The position numbers were made by a program, and so were the translations under genes. Below, one piece after another: positions 1 through 11,018 of a DNA stretch of 64,000 nucleotides (position 1 is the stretch's first letter; each line of letters opens with the position of its first letter). The stretch comes from Pyricularia pennisetigena (Eukaryota; Ascomycota; Sordariomycetes; Magnaporthales; Pyriculariaceae): contig NC_043744.1 in assembly GCF_004337985.1 (NCBI RefSeq), positions 4,685,417 through 4,749,416 on the forward strand, written 5' to 3'. The notes under the pieces were generated by a model that was given only the letters and a program-made list of their open reading frames with translations, had not been told where the DNA came from and did not search any database.

Positions 1-2147
1 AGTCATAGTGCATCACCGGTCGAGGCGACGAAGACGATGTTGTTAGGTATCAAGGGAAACAAAGGCGACTGACCAAGACCATGCTTGCATGGCACTGACG
101 AGAGGCTTCATCTTGACGGATAGTTGTCGGCGACGCTCGGGATCACCAATAAAGCTTGATGTAGCCTACTGGGGGCAGATTGACTTCAGCAAAAGCTTGC
201 TGACATGCGGATTCAACGGTGAGCAGCAGCTCGATTGATGCGCTGCGGGTGTTGTTGAGGGACGTGGTGTGTCGAGATTCGTCTTCGTACCTGGGCTAGG
301 TATGTTATGCTAGATGCTCTAACCCGTCGGCTTGATGATGCAGTTGCGATGGAATGCTTGCAAAAGCGTGGATCCACAGCTCCAAGCGGCCAATGATAGT
401 TGAGGAAATCTTCGCCTGGATTTTGAGGCATTCAAGCAAGGCGAGTAACTCAAGGCACGTGCGTTCCTGCTGTACAAGCATTCAAGACAATAGACTTGTA
501 ACGCGATTGCTAGGCCGGAGAGGTCGCGCCAAATCACCCGACCTACATTGCTATCCAATTTGACAATACTTGAGATCAAAACAAGGGCCTTGGTGCTTTT
601 ATAGTGCCGGCTTTAATCTCATAACGAAAAACTCAGCGACTGCTGTTCAAACTGTCTCTTGCTTGACGGGATCGTACTTCAACTTTCAATTACCATTCCA
701 ACACAAATAAATCAATTGTTCATGTATAGCTGTCTACCTACCTATCTTGACTACCACTGTTGAAACCAGCGGTACTTACACCATCTATCAATTCCATCTG
801 ACCTTGAGATTACAGCCTGACTTATTTGGCGACCATACAAGGACCCGAGGACCAAACTATCAACAGTTTTGGCTGGTACAGTTAGTTGTACTACCTACCA
901 CTGGAAAGCAAAGTTCCGGACCAACTGGTTACTAAGCCGTTAGACGGTGTTGACGGCAAGGCATCTATCTGCCTAATTGTTTGCTGGCCCTTTGACCCCC
1001 AAACCTCGTCTTAGCCATGCTCAGGGTGCGTATTGTCAAGAGACCCACCCAAATGTCATGGGAATTGTGAGGGCGATCATTCTGTCCCGTCGACGGCGAG
1101 GGTCAGGCCGGTGGCTCTACTGAAACAAGAGCAAGCAGCTGACAAAATACCGACGACATCAATCCGCAGGCATTCGATCCGCACGCCGAGGATAAACTTC
1201 ATCTTCGGCTGCATCGGGCACGGTCCGTTGTCCTTACCTCCGAAGAGTAAGTCTCCGCACGCAGGTACACCGCATTACTCCGGCTCTTTTGGCTCATAGC
1301 CGTTTTTGTCGATGCGGCGTATCGATTTCCCCATCTCCCTTTTTCCAAGCTGAACCAAGTCCGGTTTTTTTTGTGTGAAAAAATTGTCCAGTGTGCACAC
1401 AAACTACACCTAACAGCTTTACCCATCCCCTCACTTCGAATCCCTATCCTAGTCGGCCTTCAACTGCTTACATACACCCCGCCTTTTTTTTTTGGTAACA
1501 AGTATTCTGGTCAGTGCCAGCAACAGCATCATATTCTCAAGTCAAATCTTCAACTCCCAACTATCCACTTCCTTCAAGAAAAGCTGTGCATGCAAGCAAG
1601 CTTGCCCAGGCTGAAAAAAAGGCCCGTTTACTAGTCCAGTTCTAGTTCTCCCCGCGTTGATGCACTTCCTCCCCGCCTCTCTGTTGCATTCAGTCTCAGA
1701 GCACAGCAGATGTGATGTCATTTTTGGTCGATGTTTTCAAAGACGGAATGCCATATATTTTTTTGCTTCACGCCGGCACGAGTAAGATCCAATCGAGGCA
1801 ATCCAATCTATACCAGTGTGACCACACACTGCAAGATACCTATTGAACCGAGATATTCAGATCTCTTCCAGGGAAGCCCAGTTGAACCACCAGCACCTAA
1901 TCATAAGACTAGTCCGCTCACAAACAAGCACACACCTAAAAGTCGTCCTGCTTTCCTGCACGCCCAGAAAGACGCGGGAAAGGGTAGCAGGGGTGTATGT
2001 CCAACGGTTCGCTAGCTTGCTGATGCCTACCTTGGTCTTATGCTCATTTACCACCCAGGAGCACAAGTGTACTCGGCCCTACCAATCAGATTCCCTGTCC
2101 CGATACAGTAAATCATCAATCAACAATCACCAAACTTGACCATATCC
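1..2147. other. left-edge stretch without a firm gene
   Basis: No reading frame here has recognisable homology, conserved motifs or a convincing exon structure. The minus strand at 140-600 holds protein-like pieces, including a 58-codon ATG frame listed separately, broken by stops. The 1370-2147 part is pyrimidine-rich on the plus strand and probably contains the promoter and 5' leader of the gene starting near 2148. Confidence 0.5.
305..481 (-). CDS. possible 58-aa small ORF behind a TATA box
   Basis: On the minus strand an ATG at 481-479 opens 58 codons, ending in TAA at 305-307. The product is leucine-rich and could form amphipathic helices. About 115 nt upstream, at 595-603, lies a good minus-strand TATA box (TATAAAAG). 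I do not recognise the protein. A second open stretch with protein-like composition follows at about 150-300, but no acceptable intron joins the two. The locus could therefore be a real small gene, the remnant of a larger one, or chance. No homology supports it. Confidence 0.2.
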   Translation of the reverse strand: MLVQQERTCLELLALLECLKIQAKISSTIIGRLELWIHAFASIPSQLHHQADGLEHLA

Positions 2148-2696
2148 ATGTGGGGAGCGCAATTTCAAGGAAATGCTATTTTTGCACCTTCATCATACGC
2201 CCTGCCACGGTAATCTTAGTCTCTATGTAGTTGCTGTTCCTTTGCCCTTTTTATACCCTTGACCCGTGGACATGATGCAAATGACGACGTCGAAAATAAA
2301 ACCAGGCTAGTCGAGATCCGTGCGGCTCAGAGGACGTACGAGGGGGCCTACATGCGGACCGCCCTGTCGCAGTTCAGCTTCGCGCTCATCATCCTCAAGA
2401 TCTTCACATCCGAGTTCTACCCCATCGGGGCCCTATTTGCCGTTTACGGTTTCTGCGTCTTGTTGGTTGCCGTGTATCGACGCCATGAGGGCAATCGACA
2501 ATTCTTCAACGAGGAAGTATCAGACAGTGACACATCCCCCGCTCCCCATGCCGTTGGTGGTCGAGACAACCATGAAAGGCAACCATTGACCAAGAGGAAG
2601 TTTCGCACCAGTGGGAACAGCGTTGCTCTACTCGCCGCCTTGAGTCTTGGTGCATACGTTACTTTATTGTGGCTTATCTGGAATATGGAGGCTTGA
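2148..2696 (+). CDS. DUF202-like small integral membrane protein
   Basis: The main exon has no in-frame ATG before its conserved start, so an upstream exon is needed. The best model starts at ATG 2148-2150, has exon 1 at 2148-2209, an intron at 2210-2305 (GTAATC donor, CAG acceptor) and exon 2 at 2306-2696. It closes in frame and gives about 150 residues. The protein has an Arg-rich lead-in with the motif AYMRTAL, then two hydrophobic segments, a polar serine/aspartate-rich loop, and a third hydrophobic segment just before the C-terminus. This order resembles the DUF202 (YidH-like) family of three-helix membrane proteins, some of which act in vacuolar membranes, but the biochemical function is unknown. 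The exon 1 assignment is inference; the last two thirds of the gene are solid. Confidence 0.6.
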
Positions 2697-4786
2697 GGTT
2701 TTGGAAGTGATTAGAGGACTCTTGACTCTCTCAAGAAAGAGCCTCTGTGCAAGTCCAGTTTCATTCAGAAAGCCTGCAGGACCTTGGGCCATCGATACAT
2801 GATCGCATTCAATGTATTTGTTGTCATGGGACCCGTTTTTTTCTCAGAGCCTGAGGATTGCCACATTATTGAGATAGATGTTCGGGTAGCATAGCCGAAT
2901 ATATAGTACATGAAAGAATATAGTGTTGTCCTGTTACCCCTGGCGTATGAGCTTTTGACCGATTCAGCCATGGCTCCTTCGAGTTTTCATCATCGCCTCT
3001 CGGTCTCTTCCACAAACCGGAATTGACATTCGACCACATGAAAACATGCTTCATGAGTACGCGAAGAACGAAAAGTAAATCAACAAAAAATGCTTATTGA
3101 TACGGAACACAAAATGTGTCCACCCAGCATAGACTTTTATACTTGTGCACTGAGCCCGTACGGTGGCTCAGTGACTGGCAGTGTGGCCAAATCTCTTTGT
3201 TTCGTCCCCAGAGCTTCTAAGAGACGAAAGCGACGAGGAGAAGAAGATAGAGAGAGAAAAGTTAAGGATAAGAGGAGAAAACAAACTAAAAAAAAAAGAA
3301 CAACCCCCCAAAAAATAAACCATTAAAAATCAAAGGCGAAAATTCGTTTGTAACATTGATGGGCGCGAATAAAATCGAAAGAAGAAAAGAAGTTAACAAA
3401 GATAACATCACCTCGTATACTCTTCTCTTCCCGCCCCTTTCTATCATCCATAATCATGTCTGTGCAGCGGTGGAAAAGAAGGCAATTCCACTTTCCTGAC
3501 GAGTTTTTGTTCCCCTTTTGTTTGGTTTTTTGTTGTCGGTCCACCACCAAACCCCCCCTTTTTTTTTTCTTTTATGTTTGCCAGTTAGCATCTCCTAACA
3601 AGCAAGGCCGGAATTCCAAAAGTCGTGAAAACCCCCAAAAAGAAATATAAAAAAATATTCAAAAGACAAGGACTAAAATGAATAGGTGAAAAGTTGTATA
3701 TGGAAAGAAGAATAAAATAAAACAAAGATGCTGCAAAAAAAAAAAAAGTCAAACAGAACCAAATAAGGTGGGGGAATTAGGATGTTGTAAGCCGCGTATG
3801 TATGCATTGCCCATGCCGTCCCGTCCGCCCTCCGGGGCCATGTCTCTTTCTCACCCGCTCAGCTTTCGGGGCTTTTCTTTTGTGTCTCTCCAGAAACCGT
3901 GCCTCATGCAGCTAGCCGAGCCGAAAGCGCAGGCGCGGCTTGTCGTTTGTCTCGAGAGCGGGAGCCCAGTATGTAACAACTAACAAGCCAGTCGCATCAA
4001 CGGACGGAAAGCGTAAGGAAGATCGTGATATGTCCTGAGAATATGTCTTCTCTCTGTCGCCTGCCGAGGGTTTTTTTTTTTTCGCATTGTTTCTTTCGTC
4101 GGAAAAGACTATTCGTAACCTGTTTTCAATGGGGGATATTATGTTCGGTTAAGGTTCATGAGACCCTAATGTCTGGGTCAAGAGTGACAAGCGCGTTCCA
4201 CCAATCTCGATCGCCAAATCAGTTTGTCTCGGAGAAGGTACCGAGAACCCATGGGCGCAGATAGGTGCAGAGCTCGGCAAAAACTCAACATCTTCCCACT
4301 CCGGACTCTCCATTTTTTCCACCTTGTTTTCCTCCTTCCTGCCACCTCCGCCGAGAAATTTCATCCCGATGTCTGGGAGAATGTCCGACTCTCCCCTACC
4401 TTCACTTGGATGTTTCCAGGCTTTGCGGTTTCCAAATGTTGATTCAAGTGGTTGATCCTGGTGTAAATCAGAATTGGACGTGTTTCATATCCAAGGGATT
4501 GCGCGTTGTGGCGCGCTCAGACCCTGATCTCCAACGACGCCACGGCCACGACCCCGTATTCTTCCCAAACAGGTCGAGGCTCCAAAAATGGGATCCGCTC
4601 TCGGGCCTGATTCTTCTTCATGGTGGGAAGAGGACATTGGTCCCCTTTGCCCTTCAAAGAAAACAAAACAAAACCCGCGACAAAGAGTTTTGCCTAGATG
4701 ATGAACAATCTATATCGGCAAACAAACAACAGCAATCAAGCGCACACACCGAACTTGTTCACCCCGACACCAACTTGAGAGGATCG
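2697..4786. other. intergenic region between convergent genes
   Basis: This stretch lies between the 3' ends of the DUF202-like gene and the zinc-cluster gene. It is A/T-homopolymer rich around 3230-3760 and 4070-4080 and shows no supported coding exon, tRNA or repeat family. It probably holds the two 3' untranslated regions. Confidence 0.6.
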
Positions 4787-6467
4787 TTATCGAGTAGGAT
4801 AGTACAAGGCCCCTGCGTGCTGCTGGTTCTCGCCGGCCGCCGGGTGGACCACTTGGCCGTCAGAGCCCAGGGGTTGAGTGGCGTCATTCTCGCCGTACCA
4901 GCTCTGGTAGGCGCCGTCGGGCTTGGCAGCATACGTATATGAGGGGTGCTGCCATGTGCCATAGTTTGCGGGCGGCACTGCACCGGCCGAGAGCGAGACA
5001 CCGTGATCGAGCGTCGTCGAGCCCGACATCACTTCGACGCTGGTAGCGATCGGTGGGGGATACATGTCGGTCGGCATTGGGGCTGATGCCTTGCGCTCGT
5101 ACTGGCGCGCGCCCGATCCGGCCATTTGGGAGATTGATGGGTATTGCTGTTGAGAGTGATGGTTCTGTGGGCTGCCCATGCTCTCGGAGCCAAAGGACAT
5201 CGAGCGCGGCTGCGGCGGCGGGTACGATGACCAAGCCATGTCGTCGCGTGAGGCGGGATCCGTGGTTGTCGGCGACGCCCATGTCGTGGATGGGGTGGGA
5301 GCGTGAGCGCTATAGGGGGAGAATGTCACAGGCGTGACTGGGGATTCCTGCGCATAAGGCCTCCAGTTTGAGCCCATGTCGCCCGGCTTAGTTGTGTTGG
5401 GGCTTCCGTCTGGCCCCATCCAACTTGTCATTCCGCCGTGTCCGTACTCGAAGCTTCGGGTTGTGGGTAGAGCTGCAGGTACTGGATACCAGGATATCCG
5501 GTCAGACAATTCATATCGGTGCGTCTTAAGAAGTTTTTTTCTTTTTTTTTTTTTTTTGTCAATACACTTACGTTTGTTATCAGGGGAGAAAGCATCACCG
5601 GCTGATTTCAAGGCCCGTGATGGTACCATCTGCGGCATCGGAGGCATGCCAATATGTGCTGGATACGACATCTCTCCTTGATGTCCCCCTGAGTGGGGTA
5701 TCGCTGGTGAAGCGGTTGCAGAGCTGGCCTTTCCGGCCATTGATACCGAGCGAGTCCCTGACTTCCCCCTAGGTTCGGGCGCGGGCTGTGTATCTACAGC
5801 GCTAAAGGTGCATACCTTTTTGAGCCGAATACAGTTGATGCAACGGCCTTCAGGATCATCCGAAGAGATAATGCACCTGATTTTGCGGCGTCTGCAATGG
5901 TCTGCGAGTTTTAGAGGCGAAGTTGGTCAGTCTTTTAGGCATATGCGCAAGAGTCGCGACCCCCTGAAGCATGACAAAAAGTCCATTACCGACCAGCCGA
6001 CCGACCGACGGGACAAACGACTCACTGCAGGCAACAGATATGCGATGGTATCCTAGCTTGTTTCTTTTCTTTCCATCCTGAAGCATATTGGAATGCTCGT
6101 CAAGCCTTTGTTGGCTAAATGATGGCGGGGCTTGCATTGGCGGAGGCATTTCTTGCCTGACATTTGGGGTCGACATGACCCTCTTCAACTTCAATGCTCT
6201 GGCCAACGTATCATGGCGATCTCGTGGTGAGTAGCCATGGTCGTACTCGGGCTTCAGGCCCATTTCGGGGTGTGGAAGGCCCTCATATGCAGGCATGTAA
6301 CCTGAGGGCTGTAGCCCCAGTTCAGTGCCGTTGGGAGGCGGCGGTGGATATTGGTAAGACATTATCTCTGTCATCAGTCCTGGCGAATGTGGCGTTTGGT
6401 GGGTGTTGTGACCTGACCCCCTGAGATCCAGTTGTTTGTGGGAATGTGGCGAAACAACGACTGCCAT
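4787..6467 (-). CDS. Zn(II)2Cys6 binuclear-cluster transcription factor
   Basis: Three exons (6467-6026, 5901-5572, 5481-4787) give a 488-residue protein; their lengths sum to a multiple of three. Introns use GTGAGT and GTAAGT donors. Joining exons 1 and 2 completes a textbook zinc cluster: Cys147, Cys150, Cys157, Cys168, Cys171 and Cys178, spaced C-x2-C-x6-C-x10-C-x2-C-x6-C, with the basic run RRRKIR after the second Cys. Such clusters bind two zinc ions and recognise CGG-containing DNA in the nucleus. Upstream is a Pro/His/Gln-rich region with a PPPPP tract. The C-terminal 300 residues are low-complexity (Ser, Pro, Tyr, Gln), as in activation regions. I see no 'fungal-specific transcription factor' middle homology domain, so this is a small cluster protein of unknown target. 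The start ATG at 6467 is the first in the frame; downstream methionines at 6374 or 6362 are alternatives. Confidence 0.88.
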
Positions 6468-7371
6468 AAAAGTGCCCGCTCTCAGATCTGGTCAAGAAAG
6501 GGGGAGCAGTCTGCTCGCCTTGGGTGTACTGTCAGGCCGTTGTTCAGCAAGACCTTGAGTTGTTGAAGTACCCAGGTGAGGTAAAGTCTGTTCCTGATTA
6601 TTATTTTTGGTACACTTCGCTTTCCGTACCTGATCTCTCTCTGCTGATTACCTTCAGCAAGACCAGAAGAGTAGGGCTTACTAGCTAATCTTCAGGCACT
6701 GGATCCTTGATTCAGCGGGCAATAGGTGCCAACCGAAACAGCCAAGCACACGCTCTTGTGTAACCTTTGATTCTTTTTGTCCTTGGGGCGAATGTCGACC
6801 AGGTGTCCCAAAGATGATCAAATAGGTGAGGATGGGATGAAATTATCGATTGGAATCAGTGTGACTGGAGACAGTCAACCGGATTTATCGATGGTTAAGA
6901 TTGATTCAACACGATAATGTCGCATGAAGTTTGGGTGCGGAATTAGTGAATATTGCGAATCGAATCTTGCATTAAGTTTTCAATGGTGACCGTCGTTGTT
7001 GCTGTCCTGGTTGAGGTGGAGATGGCCTAGATTGGACGTTTCTATGTGTTAATGGACGTTAAAGGACTAGCTGATAGCTTGGAGAGCGGAAGTACAGGGC
7101 ATGAAAAAAGGGCTTGTGGAAACGGAACCATAGGTCCCATGTGGTGCAGGCTCTAGAGTAAGCCTGCGAACAGGGCAGCCTGGAAAACAATAGGCGCGAA
7201 AGACAGGTAGCGAGAGTTCAGGCTGCTTCAATCGATGGCTGTGGGTTTGCGGGGTGACACGGCTCAGGATTACACCCACAACGAGACTTGGCGGTTCTTG
7301 CTGGATGGCTGGCTTCCATACATGCCTAGCTATGTAGCCTTGGGTGTACCTATCGGTGGAACAGGGATCTA

Positions 7372-7398
7372 GAGGAGGAGGAGGAGGAGGAGGAGGGG
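7372..7398 (+). repeat. (GGA)n microsatellite
   Basis: This is a perfect or near-perfect run of about nine GGA units in intergenic DNA. It is not in a supported reading frame. Confidence 0.85.
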
Positions 7399-8316
7399 GA
7401 GGTGATGAGGAGGATTAAGGAAGAGACGCAGGTTGTCAAGGCACACACGGCACTTGACATATCAAGCATATGAGTGCTGGCTCCCCTGTTTACCAGGCTA
7501 TTAAGAAATGGTTATGGGCGTGCCAGTCGCTCTCCGACTGCGGGCGCGAGTTTATGGTGGGAGCAACTGGAGGGCACTATTCCCTGGGGCGGGTGTGGCA
7601 CATTGGGATGCGGGCGGGATGCATGGGTGGATGCAATGGTTAAAAGGGATCAACCGAGCTATCGAAGCGAAGTTGTACGCACCAGGCGTGCACAGAGGAT
7701 GGGCTAGGAGGAAGGGTCAACTTTTCTTTTGTGACTGCCCGGTCAACAGCTCGTCAACAAATGAGGGCAGAGGGTAATGTTTTCGATATGGGGTTCTGGT
7801 TGCTGGTGTTATCAGCATTGTTGCCGGGCAAGGTTTCTAAAGAAAGGTGTGATAGGATCCAAGTCTGGTGGATATATGGGATGAATATGGATAATGGGGT
7901 TGCTAGTGCTGGCAATGGTGGGTGTTTGGTAAGGCAGAGACGGCATGTTTCGTTTTGAGTGAAACTTGGGCCAAATCGACTTGGGTGGCGGTAAGTACCT
8001 ACATACGATTTGCTTGCATGGGGTTTTTTTTTTCAACTGGGCCCTGGCGGGGATATTTGGACCATGCGACTGGATATAAACTAATGAATGTGTGTATCGC
8101 AGGACCTGCAGAATGAGCAATCCCGGCTTGAAAAGATGGACGAGGTAGCGGTTCTGCGCAACTCCCAAAAGAGGAAAAGGATTTCAAAACCAGATTCGGA
8201 GAAAAATTCTTTTAACTGGGGGTTTTTTTTTCTTGACTGAGAGGAAAAGAGGTAGGGCTTTGATTTCCCTTGGTTCTCAACCTCTGGGTGATTAAATTGG
8301 ATTGTCCTAGCCCGCG

Positions 8317-8335
8317 GGTACCTCGCGAGGGTACC
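8317..8335. promoter_or_regulatory. imperfect GGTACC palindrome
   Basis: GGTACC and GGGTACC flank a central TCGCGA, giving an inverted repeat with one extra base on one side. It lies in the region upstream of the zinc-cluster gene, about 1.85 kb from its start codon. A regulatory role is only a possibility. Confidence 0.3.
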
Positions 8336-9959
8336 TGTTGACAGAAAACAGGGGTGCGTGGATCGATGTCGTATGGATGGTTGTGTCGTGGCCGATTATT
8401 TCTGTTTTATTTTATTTTCGTCGTGGTTATTACTGTGTGCTGGTCGAGAGCGGCTGCTGTCTGCGCCTAGGGCCCCCCAAGATTGATTGGTGTGTGCTGT
8501 TTTGGGAAGCTGAGGATACCACCCTCCGAAGCCTGGAAGCACACGCCCCTTTACCCCTTGGCCTCCAGTCCTGCTGCAGACCAATCTGAACGAACGACTG
8601 ACTGGAAATTTGCTGCACAGCAGACAATTCCTAGGCCCTTTTACTCAGACAACGAGCCCAAGTTTGGTTCGTTGTGTGCACGGTCTGTCTGTATCGAGGT
8701 ATGCTTTCGGAAAGATTCGACGACAGCCGGTGATGACGGAACGTAGGACGAACAGAACGAGTGACGGCACGGGCGGAGGCGGTCGGCCGGAAGGTTGTCT
8801 TTTGGCCTCGAGAAGGGAAGAAGAAGGATTCGAATTCGACGGCTCCTGCTGAATTTAGGGATGGATTGTTATTATTCAGGTAAGCTAAGCGAGAACCTGA
8901 ATCCCAAATACTTGTATGAGATGCGACTTTGTTGTTGACCACAGAAACCCAATGTCAAGGTGGTTCACAACTAACACATTGTGGAGATCATGAGCCAAGG
9001 TGGACGGTGATCCCCGTATCTTATTAGCATTCCTGGCGAGCGGGCGAGCGAGCACTTGCCATCACGCACGCCACTGCGCTGGGACACCAGGTACCAAACT
9101 CCACACTCATTTTGTCCAGTAGTAGCGCTGCTAGTACACCATTGTTTGGATAGTTGAGTCTGCAGGGGAGGTGCAGGTCAAGGAAGGGCCTGTCAAAGAA
9201 ATTGGATGGATGGAGAGGCTATCGTGAGGTCAAGGAAGCGCCCCCCAGGAGGTGGACATACGGATCTTACCACTAATGCGTTCTAGGGTGTCTGGGTAGT
9301 AAGTCAGTTTGCTTGCCAAATACACAGTATGTATGCCCTGTGGCCACCAAGCAAATCGATACCAGATCTGAGCCGCACTTTCAAGATTTCGGACCTGATC
9401 CTCGTAGCAGCGCCACATCAGCAGGGAATGGGACTGTGGTGCTCCTCGAATATCCCTCGGTCTCAAGTGGGGTGTGAAGAGGCTAGCTACTGATCTCGGA
9501 TTCCAGGGACAGTCCTCGTCGTTTTGGCGTGTAGGTGCCGGCTTGGCAGGGGAAAGGAACAAAAAAAGGAGCAAAAAGCAACAGTGAAAGAGATGAAAGA
9601 ATAAGGCAGATAATAAATTCCTATTTAGCGCCGATATGCGTTCAATATGATTGCTTGCCAGACAAGGAGGTGCCGGCGACCGTGAATGGGCCAGGATACT
9701 GCCCGGGCTCCCTTTGAAAGCAGAACATATAGGACCAAGAGTAGCATTATTTATCCTCCACCTGCTGATAATGGGTACAGGAAGTATATATATGTGATGC
9801 AGGCCTAGGTGAGCCTAAAGGGGAAGTCAACCGACAAACCGACCGCGTCCCTGGTTCGTCTAATCAAGTCAACGGACGAGGATCGCAGATCATGTCGGCC
9901 TACGAGTGTGGAGAGGCAGACCCAAGAAGAAAGTTGAAAAAGAGACTAGTCTAGATGAC

Positions 9960-9960
<1 letters not shown>

Positions 9961-9992
<32 letters not shown>
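9961..9992 (+). repeat. poly(A) run, 32 nt
   Basis: This is an uninterrupted run of 32 A. The sequence upstream does not resemble that before the other long A runs in this window, so a shared retroposon origin is not supported. Confidence 0.9.
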
Positions 9993-9995
<3 letters not shown>

Positions 9996-10984
9996 GGGAC
10001 GATGCCACTGATCTGAGGCTGGGAACAAGGGATATGCGATGGCCATCTCTTTGTCTCCGCCGCGCCGAAGGCCCCCCGTTATTAATCTGCTGGTCAATAA
10101 TTCAACATTCGGCAGGCTCGAATGCCTGTAGGGAAATGGGCATTTCAGATTTGGCCATCATGTCCAGCAACTTGGAAGAATCGGGTCTTTGTTCGGTTAG
10201 CCCACACTGAAACTGCAATGCTAACTTTCTGACGGTAAAAGGTGTCATAATGAAGTGCCATTATCGGGCTCACCGACATAGACGAAAGGGTGTCGATGAA
10301 AGACATCCACCTCCCCTCACTCGTCATCTTGGTCTGGGCCAGGGGCAGTCAATCTGGAATATTAACCGATTTGATGTGCAGCAAGCATAGTGTAGGTAAA
10401 AACTCCCCCATCCCATCATGGCGCATGGTGGGTGTCAAGGGGGCAAGGGCGGTCTATGCTGGGGATCCAAAAAGTCCCGACTTAGCATTCCCGCACGTAC
10501 CTACAGTAGACCGCTAAACTAGGTGCCGTAGGCAGCTTCGTCTAGAATACCCAGCCACTGCCTTACCCTCCCACAACAATTCGGGTGGATACTGGTCTAA
10601 TACAGCCGCCGCCATATCCAAGCAATAGCGAGTCGGTCGGTGTACAGTGCATGTTTACCACGCATTTCCAGCAAAGAGCCCGAGATGAGGTGGGCAACTA
10701 CGTCACTCTGGGGTCGTGCTTTTTTGCGCTGTCGAGTTGCGGTCGAGTTGATGATAACTGGGAGACGATCAGAAGGCGGGGAGCCGACCTGACCATCCGA
10801 GTTGGAACCATAAAGGCAACCCGAGTGGTTGACCGGCCTGGTCTGCACCCCATGTGAGCATCTACACGTCGTCGACCCATTCCGTCTCGATGCCGAGAGC
10901 AATCCTGTGTAACGCAAGCTTATGGCAAGTCAACGGTGTGATTAATTGTATCCTTTAATTTCTGGGGAAAGTAAAGCGTATGGG

Positions 10985-11015
<31 letters not shown>
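10985..11015 (+). repeat. poly(A) run, 31 nt, followed by GA repeat
   Basis: A run of 31 A is followed directly by a short purine GA tract. It is intergenic and not linked to a recognisable element. Confidence 0.9.

Positions 11016-11018
<3 letters not shown>

Noticed and set aside
4265..4942. 225-codon plus-strand frame
   Set aside because: Its second half is antisense to the zinc-cluster gene's last exon, and the first half has no motif; it is a shadow frame.
9230..9574. 114-codon minus-strand frame in the gene-poor region
   Set aside because: It has no motif or domain and no exon neighbours; composition is like surrounding non-coding DNA.
9961..11015. Long A runs as tails of retroposons
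   Set aside because: Sequences before the A runs at 9961, 10985, 14521 and 27161 do not resemble each other and I see no target-site duplications.
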